The notes under the pieces: generated by a model
What the model saw: only the letters and a program-made list of their open reading frames with translations
What the model was told of the DNA's origin: nothing
Databases searched by the model: none
Assembly (NCBI GenBank): GCA_002238805.1
Contig: MPNB01000032.1
Span: 1-35,975, forward strand
Reading direction: 5' to 3'
Length of the DNA stretch: 35,975 bases
Source of the DNA: Rhodothermaceae bacterium bin80
Lineage (GTDB): Bacteria; Bacteroidota; Rhodothermia; Rhodothermales; Bin80
Position numbers and translations under genes: made by a program
Shown here: in pieces, positions 17,591 to 25,848 of the stretch
Numbering within the stretch: position 1 is the first letter of the stretch
How the letters are laid out: every line of letters begins with the position of its first letter

Positions 17591-20500
17591 TCACGCGGCA
17601 ACAGCTAACTGGTCTGATTCGCTGGCTAAACGCCTTAGCGCATTGCGATACTCAATGGGCATTACCTGGACAAACTCAGTCAATGCCATCTCCCAGTTCT
17701 CCAGAATCCATTGTGCTGCCCGACTCCCGGTATACTCAAAGTGATTCTCAATCATAGTCCGCAACTCAGCAATGTCTTTCTCGTCTTCCACACTCAGCAA
17801 TTCAACTGATTCCATATTGCAGCGTTCTCTCCTGAATTCACGTGTGGCATCAATTACATACGCAATGCCCCCACTCATTCCAGCGGCAAAATTCCGGCCT
17901 GTTTCTCCAAGAACGATGACACGGCCGCCAGTCATGTACTCACAACCATGATCTCCGACAGCCTCAACCACTGTACGGACACCACTGTTTCTCACACAAA
18001 AACGCTCACCGGCTCCCCCGCGTATGTAAACTTCCCCGCTCGTGGCACCGTAGAGGGCCACATTACCCACAGTAATATTCTTATGCGGTACATACGTCGC
18101 CTCAGGTGGCGGCATAATAGTCAGCTTAGCTCCCGAGAGCCCCTTTCCGAAGTAATCATTCGCATCACCTTGGATATTGAATGTAATGCCCTTGCAGGCG
18201 AAAGCTGCAAAGCTTTGTCCAGCGGAGCCGACACAATTGAGGGTCACCGCATCGTCCTGCAAAGGCTCCGTACGAAAACGTTGCGTAATCGCATTGCTTA
18301 GCATGGTGCCTACAGTCCGGTTTATGTTCCTGATCTGAATGTCAGCAACTACCGGCTCCCGTCTCTCCAAGGTAGGCTTGGCCAAAGCGATCAGCGTGTG
18401 ATCCAATGCCCCTTCCAGTCCGTGATCTTGTTCGGCGGATGCGAATACTTTAAACTCCTCCGGCACCTCAGGACGGACTAGTATCCGTGATAAATCTAAA
18501 TGACGTGCTTTCCAGTGCTTGATATTCCGTCGCGGCTTAAGTAAGTCAACACGCCCACGCATTTCCGCGAGTGTACGGACTCCTAGCCGTGCCATTATTT
18601 TTCGCAAATCTTCTGCAACAAAATGCAGGTAGTTCACAACATGCTCCGGCTGGCCACGAAATTTTTTGCGCAGTTCAGGATCCTGTGTGGCAATCCCCAC
18701 GGGGCAAGTATTCAGGTGGCATTTGCGCATCATTATGCAGCCCAGAGCCACCAGGGGTGCGGTTGCAAACCCAAATTCGTCTGCGCCTAGGAGTGCTGCA
18801 ACTGCAACATCTCTGCCTGTCTTCATCTGACCATCACACTCGACTACGATGCGTGAGCGCAATCCGTGGCTTACAAGTGTTTGATGCGTTTCCGAAAGCC
18901 CAAGCTCCCAGGGCAGCCCTGCGTGCATGATGGAGGTTTGTGGTGATGCACCCGTACCTCCATCCGTTCCGCTGATGAGCACAACATCGGCTTTCCCTTT
19001 GGCTACGCCCGCTGCAACCGTACCTACCCCCACTTCTGATACCAGCTTAACACTGATCCGGGCGCGCGGATTCGCATTCTTGAGGTCATGGATCAACTGA
19101 GCCAGGTCCTCTATGGAGTAAATGTCATGATGCGGCGGTGGAGAAATCAGCCCCACATAAGGTGTTGAATGCCGAAGTTTTGCAATCCAAGGATAAACCT
19201 TCTTGCCAGGGAGCTGACCACCTTCTCCCGGCTTGGCACCCTGCGCCATCTTGATTTGAATCTCGTCAGCACTCTCCAGGTATTCAATCGTTACTCCAAA
19301 TCTGCCGGAAGCAACCTGCTTGATTCGACTCCGGCGGGGGTTACTTTTTCCATATCGTTCAGGACCTTCCCCTCCTTCCCCTGTATTGCTCTTGCCACCT
19401 ATGGAGTTCATTGCAATAGCCAGAGCTTCGTGTGTCTCTCCACTAATCGATCCATTGGACATAGCCCCCGTCTTGAAGGACTTAACAATCTCAGTCCATG
19501 GCATAACCTCATCTATATCCATCGGTTTTGCCTTGGAATAGTCGAAGGATAACAGTCCCCTTAAGGTGTTTACTGCACCTTTGTTGATCTCGTCCGCAAA
19601 GGCCTTGTAAGACGACTGTGACTGCGTCCATGCAGCTTCCTGCATATTTGTAATCGCCGTCGGGCTGAATGCATGACGCTCACCTCCCCGACGCCACTGA
19701 TACTGACCACCTACATCCAGTGGGTAGATTCCAGAAACTTTTTTTACGGGATATGCGCACTCGTGTCGCATGACCACCTCCCTGGTGATCTCTTTCAGGC
19801 CAATTCCCCCGATCCGTGACGGCGTACGGCAGAAGTACTCATCAATCACCTGTGGACTCAGTCCAATAGCCTCAAATATCTGTGCACCACGATAACTCTG
19901 CAGTGTCGAAATGCCCATCTTGGACATGACCTTCAGCAACCCATGTCCAACCGCCTTGATGTAATGCTCTTCCGCGTCTGCCATGGAAATTTCTCCGAGT
20001 TGACCTCGGTGAGCCATCTGGCGTACGCTGGACAGCGCTACATATGGACAGACTGCTTCCGCACCATAACCGATCAGCATTGCAAAGTGATGTACTTCAC
20101 GAGGTTCTCCACTATCCACGATCAGGCCACACCGGAGTCGCAACCCTTTTTCGATCAAATAATGATGGACTGCCCCCGTAGCCAGCAAGGCCGGCACAGG
20201 CAATTGACTTTTTCCGGCCTCGCGATCAGAGAGAACAATCAGACTACAACCATGACTGATGGATTGCGTAGCTTCCTCTTGGAGGCGCTCCAGTGCCATT
20301 GACAGTTCCCCGGGTTGAAAGCACATATTAAGTGTGGCAACGCCGGCAATCCCTGTCTCAATTGAAGCCATATCCGCTTCGGTGAGTATTGGCTGCATCA
20401 ACCTCAACTTTTCACAGTGCCACGCCTCTTCCGTAAAGAGATTGCCACTGGATCCCAGGTTCAGTGCAAGTGAGGTTACCATAGATTCGCGAATCGCATC

Positions 20501-22048
20501 CAACGGGGGATTCGTAACCTGCGCAAAAAGCTGTTTAAAATAATCGTAGAGCAGTCTCGGCCGATCAGACAATACCGCAAGAGGTGTATCATTGCCCATT
20601 GCGCCCAGGGGTTCTTTACCCTTTTCTCCCATGGGAGCCATTAGCAAACGTAGGTCCTCCAGCGTGTATCCAAACATCTGCTGTCTACCGAGCAACGAAC
20701 CTTCCATTGCCTTCGGCTCCGCAGGCGGAAGCGAAGCAAGCGTGCGTTGATGTTCATTCAACCACACACGATATGGTGCACGTGAACAGATGCGGGCTTT
20801 GATTTCTTCATCCTCAATCACACGCTTTTCCTCCAGATCAATCAGAAACATGCGCCCAGGCTTGAGGCGGCCTTTCCGCAGTACGTTTGACTCGGGAATA
20901 CCGCCAACGCCGGTTTCTGAAGCTAAAACGACATAACCGTCTTTGGATATGTTGTAGCGGGAAGGACGCAGTCCATTACGATCCAGTAATGCTCCTGCAT
21001 ATCGACCATCCGTGAATGGAATTGTCGCCGGCCCATCCCACGGTTCCATCAGGTTACTGTGATACTGATAAAATGCCCGTTTTTCATCAGGCATGGTCTC
21101 ATTATGCTCCCATGCCTCCGGGATGAGCATCATCATTGAATGGGGAAGTGAGCGACCGGTATAGTAGAGCAGTTCCAGAGCATTGTCGAGTGCCATGGAG
21201 TCACTCCCTCCCTCACGAATGATTGGAACGAGTTTGCGTGTGTCCTCACCAAAACGCTCACTCCTGAACATAACTTCGCCTGCATGCATCTGGTTGATGT
21301 TGCCCCGGAGCGTGTTGATCTCTCCATTGTGGCAAAGAAAGCGAAACGGTTGTGCCAGTGACCACTCAGGGAAAGTATTTGTACTGAACCGGGAGTGCAC
21401 CATGGCCAATGCACTCTTGAATCGCCTGGAGCTCAGATCTGGATAGTAAGCCGAGACCTGTTCCGGCGTGAGCATACCCTTATAGACAATGGTTTTTGCG
21501 GACAAGCTCGCGAAGTAGCATCCATGAAGTCTGCGTTCAAGGACATACTGTTGAAATACTTTCCGGATAACATAGAGTTGACGCTCGAATGCATCCAGGG
21601 CAACATCCCCGCGCCGCTGAACAAAGCACTGCCATATTGCTGGTTCGGTTATTTTTGCACCTGATCCTATAGACGTCGCCTCGGTTGGGACCCGTCGCCA
21701 AGCTATGAACCCCGCTCCCTCTGCTTTCAGGATGTTTTCCACCAGACGCTTACAGTTTTTTTCATGGCGAGGAGAAATAAACACCATCCCAACGCCATAA
21801 TCGCCCGGCTCTGGCAGCGAAGAAACTTCATGCTCGAAGAATGCATGGGGCAACTGTACCAGAATTCCCGCACCATCGCCTGTTGTTTCGTCACAGCCGC
21901 ATGCTCCTCTGTGATCCAGCTCCATGAGTATCTGGAGCCCATTTTTTACAATACCATGTGAAGGCGTCCCATCTATACGACAATAGAGTCCAACCCCGCA
22001 CGCATCATGCTCAAATGTGGGATCATATAATCCTCTCTGTTTAATCAT
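17591..22048 (-). CDS. gltB: Glutamate synthase large subunit
   Basis: 1485 aa, the normal length of GltB. It transfers the amide of glutamine to 2-oxoglutarate. The catalytic cysteine is C17 in EHDACGVGLYCRIDG, so a 16-residue leader is probably cleaved to expose it. A class II glutaminase domain is followed by the central and FMN domains (LRHSTPYVGLISPPPHHDIYS, then ISGTDGGTGASP), the 3Fe-4S cluster CIMMRKCHLNTCPVGIATQ and the C-terminal beta-helix (GKGLSGAKL, GATSGEVYIRGGAGERFCVRNSG). A possible -10 element TATAAT lies about 160 nt upstream. gltD follows directly. Confidence 0.97.
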   Translation of the reverse strand: MIKQRGLYDPTFEHDACGVGLYCRIDGTPSHGIVKNGLQILMELDHRGACGCDETTGDGAGILVQLPHAFFEHEVSSLPEPGDYGVGMVFISPRHEKNCKRLVENILKAEGAGFIAWRRVPTEATSIGSGAKITEPAIWQCFVQRRGDVALDAFERQLYVIRKVFQQYVLERRLHGCYFASLSAKTIVYKGMLTPEQVSAYYPDLSSRRFKSALAMVHSRFSTNTFPEWSLAQPFRFLCHNGEINTLRGNINQMHAGEVMFRSERFGEDTRKLVPIIREGGSDSMALDNALELLYYTGRSLPHSMMMLIPEAWEHNETMPDEKRAFYQYHSNLMEPWDGPATIPFTDGRYAGALLDRNGLRPSRYNISKDGYVVLASETGVGGIPESNVLRKGRLKPGRMFLIDLEEKRVIEDEEIKARICSRAPYRVWLNEHQRTLASLPPAEPKAMEGSLLGRQQMFGYTLEDLRLLMAPMGEKGKEPLGAMGNDTPLAVLSDRPRLLYDYFKQLFAQVTNPPLDAIRESMVTSLALNLGSSGNLFTEEAWHCEKLRLMQPILTEADMASIETGIAGVATLNMCFQPGELSMALERLQEEATQSISHGCSLIVLSDREAGKSQLPVPALLATGAVHHYLIEKGLRLRCGLIVDSGEPREVHHFAMLIGYGAEAVCPYVALSSVRQMAHRGQLGEISMADAEEHYIKAVGHGLLKVMSKMGISTLQSYRGAQIFEAIGLSPQVIDEYFCRTPSRIGGIGLKEITREVVMRHECAYPVKKVSGIYPLDVGGQYQWRRGGERHAFSPTAITNMQEAAWTQSQSSYKAFADEINKGAVNTLRGLLSFDYSKAKPMDIDEVMPWTEIVKSFKTGAMSNGSISGETHEALAIAMNSIGGKSNTGEGGEGPERYGKSNPRRSRIKQVASGRFGVTIEYLESADEIQIKMAQGAKPGEGGQLPGKKVYPWIAKLRHSTPYVGLISPPPHHDIYSIEDLAQLIHDLKNANPRARISVKLVSEVGVGTVAAGVAKGKADVVLISGTDGGTGASPQTSIMHAGLPWELGLSETHQTLVSHGLRSRIVVECDGQMKTGRDVAVAALLGADEFGFATAPLVALGCIMMRKCHLNTCPVGIATQDPELRKKFRGQPEHVVNYLHFVAEDLRKIMARLGVRTLAEMRGRVDLLKPRRNIKHWKARHLDLSRILVRPEVPEEFKVFASAEQDHGLEGALDHTLIALAKPTLERREPVVADIQIRNINRTVGTMLSNAITQRFRTEPLQDDAVTLNCVGSAGQSFAAFACKGITFNIQGDANDYFGKGLSGAKLTIMPPPEATYVPHKNITVGNVALYGATSGEVYIRGGAGERFCVRNSGVRTVVEAVGDHGCEYMTGGRVIVLGETGRNFAAGMSGGIAYVIDATREFRRERCNMESVELLSVEDEKDIAELRTMIENHFEYTGSRAAQWILENWEMALTEFVQVMPIEYRNALRRLASESDQLAVAA

Positions 22049-22207
22049 CTGTCACATACTCTGCTTCTGAATCAGCTTCGCCATCCCTGCCTTTCGAGGA
22101 CCGAATCCGCCGCTGATAATGTTCTAGAACTGGAAATACCCAAACGCATCCCAAGTAACCATTCTTTACCAAACTTACACTCCTTTTAGGAATGCAATAA
22201 TATCGGG

Positions 22208-22213
22208 ATTATA
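22208..22213 (-). promoter_or_regulatory. Possible -10 element for gltBD
   Basis: A perfect TATAAT on the minus strand in an AT-rich stretch, about 160 nt before the gltB start. No good -35 hexamer lies 16-18 nt upstream, so an activator-dependent promoter is possible. This would leave a leader of about 150 nt, in which no known riboswitch was recognised. Confidence 0.3.
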
Positions 22214-22341
22214 GACAATTTATTTCTTTTCTAGGTTTTTTTTGATAAAACAACATATATTCCTAAATTAATTGTGTTTTTTTATAAAAAAATCATTATT
22301 ATTTTAGAAACAGACTAAAGTAGGCTTTATTTGTCTTGTAC

Positions 22342-22420
22342 TGAAAATTCATGGAATTTTCAAAAATCGCAGAGATGTTTTGGGCTATGAGCGGTACCTT
22401 CGGGAAAATCTGGAATTTTC
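22342..22420. repeat. Two related small inverted repeats in the divergent gltB / outer-membrane protein region
   Basis: The first, at 22342-22362, is TGAAAATTC-ATG-GAATTTTCA, a perfect 9-bp stem around 3 nt. The second, at 22404-22420, reads GAAAATCTGGAATTTTC, a near copy with a 6-bp stem. They are about 60 nt apart. Their similarity suggests a repeated regulator-binding site rather than chance. The rest of 22049-22554 is AT-rich and shows no gene. Confidence 0.4.
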
Positions 22421-22554
22421 GGCCTGTCGCCGATCCTGCCTGCGCTACTCTGGTAAAACAGCAGATTACTTAGTAGTTTCAAGTCTATGCGGAAAGTTTG
22501 ACTCTTTTTTGCAGAATCCTCGCTATCTCTTCAACAAACTCATCCCTTTGCACA

Positions 22555-23265
22555 ATGACCAAGCATTATTTTACACGCACATTCATGATGCTGGCGCTCC
22601 TGGTTTCAACACCATTGCTCACGAACGCCCAGTCTATTGGGTTCGGAGCAGACTTCTACAACCGCTATATATGGCGTGGCTATGACTTCGGTGACTCCTT
22701 TAGTGTCCAGCCCGGCCTTGCCTTCACTGCAGGGGATTTTGAACTCGGAACCTGGGGTTCATATTCCATCAGTGCTGATGGTGCAGGGGCGAATGAACAC
22801 GACCTGTACGCCACGTACAGCTTCGGTTTGGGCAGCTCTACTAGTCTGGCGCTAACTGTTACAGACTACTATTTCCCAACCGATAGCGACTGGCTTAATT
22901 TTGACGGTGACGGTGACGGAGCACACTGGATCGAATTGATGGGCTCATTAACGTTCCCTGAATCCTTCCCTGTGACACTCTCAGCAGCCTTTATGGCCTA
23001 TAACGACCCGGATAACTCCCTCTATCTCGAGGGTGCACTTCCGTTTAGCATTGGAGATGTAGAGCTGGGGCTCACGCTTGGCATGGTTGCGGGCATGAGT
23101 GATTTCTATGGTGTAGCAAGCACATCCCTGGTGAACATGAGCTTATCCGCCAGTAAGGATCTACAAATCACAGAGCAATTTTCGCTACCTCTGTCCGCCG
23201 CTTACATCATGAATCCGACAACTGAGAAAACCTACCTCGTCTTCGGATTCTCCCTCAGCCCTTGA
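22555..23265 (+). CDS. TorF-like putative outer-membrane beta-barrel protein
   Basis: 236 aa from the ATG at 22555. A clear signal peptide (MTKHYFTRTFMMLALLVSTP) ends at LLTNAQ-S. The mature protein starts IGFGADFYNRYIWRGYDFGDSFSVQPGL and continues with alternating aromatic and polar strands (GTWGSYSISADG, DLYATYSFGLGSSTSLALTVTDYYFPT), ending in SAAYIMNPTTEKTYLVFGFSLSP, a beta-barrel end with an aromatic strand. The start SxxxxDFxNRYIWRG matches what I recall of a family of uncharacterised TorF/Gcw_chp-type porin-like proteins. The first in-frame start at 22498 would precede the signal peptide by 19 residues and is less likely. It is divergent from gltBD. A link to nitrogen-source uptake is only a guess from position. 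Confidence 0.7.
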   Translation: MTKHYFTRTFMMLALLVSTPLLTNAQSIGFGADFYNRYIWRGYDFGDSFSVQPGLAFTAGDFELGTWGSYSISADGAGANEHDLYATYSFGLGSSTSLALTVTDYYFPTDSDWLNFDGDGDGAHWIELMGSLTFPESFPVTLSAAFMAYNDPDNSLYLEGALPFSIGDVELGLTLGMVAGMSDFYGVASTSLVNMSLSASKDLQITEQFSLPLSAAYIMNPTTEKTYLVFGFSLSP

Positions 23266-23288
23266 ATTTCAGCAATATAACAGCCTCT

Positions 23289-23612
23289 CTACGGTTCAAT
23301 GAGGACCCGGGTGGTACTGGTCGATAGCAGAATTTGCGTCGCTCCTAATTGACTGGCTGGACGAGACCAGATATTGACGGCGTCCCGCCAGATAGGGCTC
23401 AGTTGGAATGCCCAGACGAGATCATGCAGCGTGAAATGGAACGGAGTGGCAAAGGCTTTGTCGCCTGCACATTGGCGCACAAAGCATGTATGGAAGTATT
23501 CCGGGCCCACAACTGTTGACTCCCTCGTCTTCTGGATGATCTGATGATCGCACAGAACAACGGATGCTACCAGAAGCGGCCGTAACAGCTGAGCACTCCA
23601 CCTCTTGATCAT
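23289..23612 (-). CDS. Hypothetical small protein, unrecognised
   Basis: 107 aa on the minus strand, with no competing gene on the other strand. The start MIKRWSAQLLRPLLVASVVLC resembles a short signal or membrane segment. The remainder has balanced composition and varied codons (WAFQLSPIWRDAVNIWSRPAS, QLGATQILLSTSTTRVLIEP), which reads like protein rather than random translation. No motif was recognised. No good ribosome binding site was found, and the gene lies in a decaying region next to an istB fragment, so it may be a remnant. Confidence 0.35.
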   Translation of the reverse strand: MIKRWSAQLLRPLLVASVVLCDHQIIQKTRESTVVGPEYFHTCFVRQCAGDKAFATPFHFTLHDLVWAFQLSPIWRDAVNIWSRPASQLGATQILLSTSTTRVLIEP

Positions 23613-23693
23613 TGATGGTTTTTGATATTACCTTGGACCTCGAAAGATGGACCGTTCTCAACAATGTGATCTGTTGAGGTAATTGGTTGCTAA

Positions 23694-23876
23694 TACCAGA
23701 AGGGCACCGTGATTATTACCAATCAAATACCTGTAACCTCTGGCACGAAACCATGGAAGATCCCACCGTCGCAGATGCCATTCTGGATGTATCATCCATA
23801 ATGCCTATCCCATCGTACTCAGAGGTGAATCCTGCGAAAGCCCCTGACCATTGCCCCTACCGAATCTGCATATTAG
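23694..23876 (+). pseudogene. istB: Decayed C-terminal fragment of IS21-family helper ATPase IstB
   Basis: Joining three reading frames gives an IstB C-terminus: YQKGTVIITNQIPVT (23694-23738), WHETMEDPTVADAILD (23741-23788), IIHNAYPIVLRGES (from 23791), then, after a further single-base break, RKPLTIAPTESAY before TAG at 23874. This matches the IstB pattern of a TSQ-P-V motif, WHE-x-GDPT-ADAI-DR and HNA-x-I-L-GES-MRK. Three frame breaks show it is non-functional. It points rightward. Any istA and the rest of istB are not seen, and the adjacent 23880-23940 could hold a decayed element end. It is oriented opposite to the IS21 at the left edge and is a separate insertion. Confidence 0.75.
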
Positions 23877-23992
23877 ATCGTGGCGGTGACCAATTTGGAT
23901 CGTAATATTCATAAAGATGGGATTTATCAAGATTTATACCGTATAAAGTGCAGGCTTTGTGTATAGGGAAGCCAATCAAAATTACTACATCA

Positions 23993-25057
23993 ATGATTGA
24001 TACATCTATTTCCCCCGCATCAAAAGCAGTGCTCCCTTTACGAGAGCATTTGTCTCGTCAAGAAATATTCGACAGATACCGCCGAACAAAAGGGGCTGCC
24101 GAGCGGACACACTGGCAGATTATCTACCTGAAGAACCAAGGCAAGACCATCAATGACATAATTAACATAACTGGATACCGTGAGGACTGGGTCAGGGACA
24201 TCGTTCTGCGCTACAATCGGGAAGGCCCGGACGCATTCGTCAAAGATGGGGACCTTCCACCCGAAATAAAAACCGAATATCTGCGTAAATCCAGTGAGTT
24301 GAATACCGCACGCCAGGCACAGCAAGAGATGCTCGCTGCAAAAATTCCTACTCATCCCAAGTTGGAGATTGATGCATTCCTGAAAACAGCTACCGAGGTT
24401 AGCGGCGACTATTACGACTTTTTTCTTTCCGAAGAGGGTGTGCTCACTATCGCAATTGGGGATGCTACCGGCCATGGAACAACTGCCGGTATGATGGTCA
24501 TTGCAACCAAAGCGCTCTTCAAAGCCTTGGCAGCCGAATCAAAATTGCGGACTCTTGTTCGACGCATGTCTAAAACGCTTAAGAGTTTGAACCTGCGCAA
24601 CACGTATATGCACCTCGCCCTCGCTCGCTATAACGAGGGAGTGCTGCGGCTAATCGTAGCAGGGATGCCTCCCGTTCTGGTATACCGGACAGCAACGCAA
24701 ACAGTTGAGGACATCGTCCTGAAAGGCATGCCGCTGGGAAGCTTCACAGAGTTCCCGTATGAAGAACTCAATATACCCCTCGAGCCTGGAGACACTGTAC
24801 TGTTCATGAGTGACGGATTGCTTGAACTCCTGAGTCCCTCTGGCGAAATGCTTCAACTGAACCGGATCAGGAAAATCTTTGCGGAAGCAGGCAACCGCTC
24901 TCCCAATGAAATTATTACCCATCTTCGAAAGGCTGGAATCGCTTGGAGAGCAGAAAGAGCACTTAATGATGATGTTACCTTACTGGTACTCCAGCGGCGG
25001 CAGAATCAGCGAACAGAAAAACCAGCCGCTATAGCGACGGAATCGGGAACCTCGTAG
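23993..25057 (+). CDS. PP2C-like SpoIIE/RsbU-type phosphatase with an IS630-like HTH domain
   Basis: 354 aa from the ATG at 23993; an in-frame GTG at 23948 would add 15 residues. Residues about 25-84 (RYRRTKGAAERTHWQIIYLK, GKTINDIINITGYREDWVRDI, LRYNREGPDAF) form a helix-turn-helix of the type at the N-terminus of IS630 transposases and related regulators. From about residue 105 comes a SpoIIE/RsbU phosphatase: LNTARQAQQEMLAAKIP, EVSGDYYDFFLS (metal Asp), GDATGHGTTAGMM, PGDTVLFMSDGLLE and LNDDVTLLVLQ. Such phosphatases dephosphorylate anti-anti-sigma factors. No PAS, GAF or response-regulator domain is visible; the HTH replaces the usual sensor. The 3' end overlaps the converging DUF4249-like gene by 52 nt. 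Confidence 0.85.
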   Translation: MIDTSISPASKAVLPLREHLSRQEIFDRYRRTKGAAERTHWQIIYLKNQGKTINDIINITGYREDWVRDIVLRYNREGPDAFVKDGDLPPEIKTEYLRKSSELNTARQAQQEMLAAKIPTHPKLEIDAFLKTATEVSGDYYDFFLSEEGVLTIAIGDATGHGTTAGMMVIATKALFKALAAESKLRTLVRRMSKTLKSLNLRNTYMHLALARYNEGVLRLIVAGMPPVLVYRTATQTVEDIVLKGMPLGSFTEFPYEELNIPLEPGDTVLFMSDGLLELLSPSGEMLQLNRIRKIFAEAGNRSPNEIITHLRKAGIAWRAERALNDDVTLLVLQRRQNQRTEKPAAIATESGTS

Positions 25058-25848
25058 TAGAATGAGGCCTCATAACCTGCTCCTACATACCCGAAACCAT
25101 TCTCCACGTTGGAGAATGCACCTGGTTCGATCAGCACATCGGGCGAAAATACATTGCCCGGAGGTATCCAATCTGCACTGGAAACAAGCACGACCTGCTC
25201 AATCGCTCTGAGCCTTGCATCGCTGGTAGACCCGTGAGCGCGGAAGATCTCACGAAAGATCTCACGAACATCTGCATAGACGAGGACCGTGGCAACCTGC
25301 CCATCCTCAATACGCTCTTGATCATTCGGATACTCGAAGGTAAACATGCCTCTATTGGTATGATAGAGAACACGGATGTTGTTCAGCCTGGGGGCATTCT
25401 GCCATAGAATCGGGAATTGCACGAAGCCTGGCGTGATGATTGGATCTACGAGCTCTGGAGTCGATTCCGGAGGCATCTGCACCTCAACTGCAGACATTGC
25501 ACCATCCGAGCGCACTAACTCGAGTCGATGACGCTCTTCGAAATCCGGCCGAAAACGCACCCAGAATACATGCCCAAAATCATGCTCTCCAAATTGAATA
25601 ACTGAGTCTCTCCATGTATAGACTTCCCCCGTATGCAGATTCCTGGACATGACCCTCGCATCAAGCAGTTTCGGTCGCACAACATCTATCGTCTGATCAA
25701 TCGCATATACACGCACTGCCTGCGTATCCGCACGTACGCTCAAATGCCCATACACGGTGTATGCACGCTCGGTATCCAACACAACATCTACGCTCTCATC
25801 ACAGGCACCAAGCACCAGCGCCAATACAAGAAGCCCGGCTCGGATCAT
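25006..25848 (-). CDS. DUF4249-like lipoprotein
   Basis: 280 aa. The start MIRAGLLVLALVLGACDESVD has a lipobox (LGAC), so the protein is probably a lipid-anchored periplasmic or outer-membrane lipoprotein. The body (YTVYGHLSVRADTQAVRVYAI, VMSRNLHTGEVYTWRD, later VFSPDVLIEPGAFSNVENGFGYVGAGYEASFYYEVP) fits the DUF4249 pattern of an N-terminal immunoglobulin-like beta domain and a C-terminal NIENGLGYF-like segment. Its start overlaps the end of the TonB-dependent receptor gene by 4 nt, and such pairs are common in Bacteroidota, where the lipoprotein is presumed to work with the receptor. Substrate unknown. Its 3' end overlaps the phosphatase gene. Confidence 0.75.
   Translation of the reverse strand: MIRAGLLVLALVLGACDESVDVVLDTERAYTVYGHLSVRADTQAVRVYAIDQTIDVVRPKLLDARVMSRNLHTGEVYTWRDSVIQFGEHDFGHVFWVRFRPDFEERHRLELVRSDGAMSAVEVQMPPESTPELVDPIITPGFVQFPILWQNAPRLNNIRVLYHTNRGMFTFEYPNDQERIEDGQVATVLVYADVREIFREIFRAHGSTSDARLRAIEQVVLVSSADWIPPGNVFSPDVLIEPGAFSNVENGFGYVGAGYEASFYYEVPDSVAIAAGFSVR

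Noticed and set aside
18571..18930. Plus-strand ORF of 119 aa inside gltB
   Set aside because: Antisense shadow of a highly conserved gltB region; no signal of its own.
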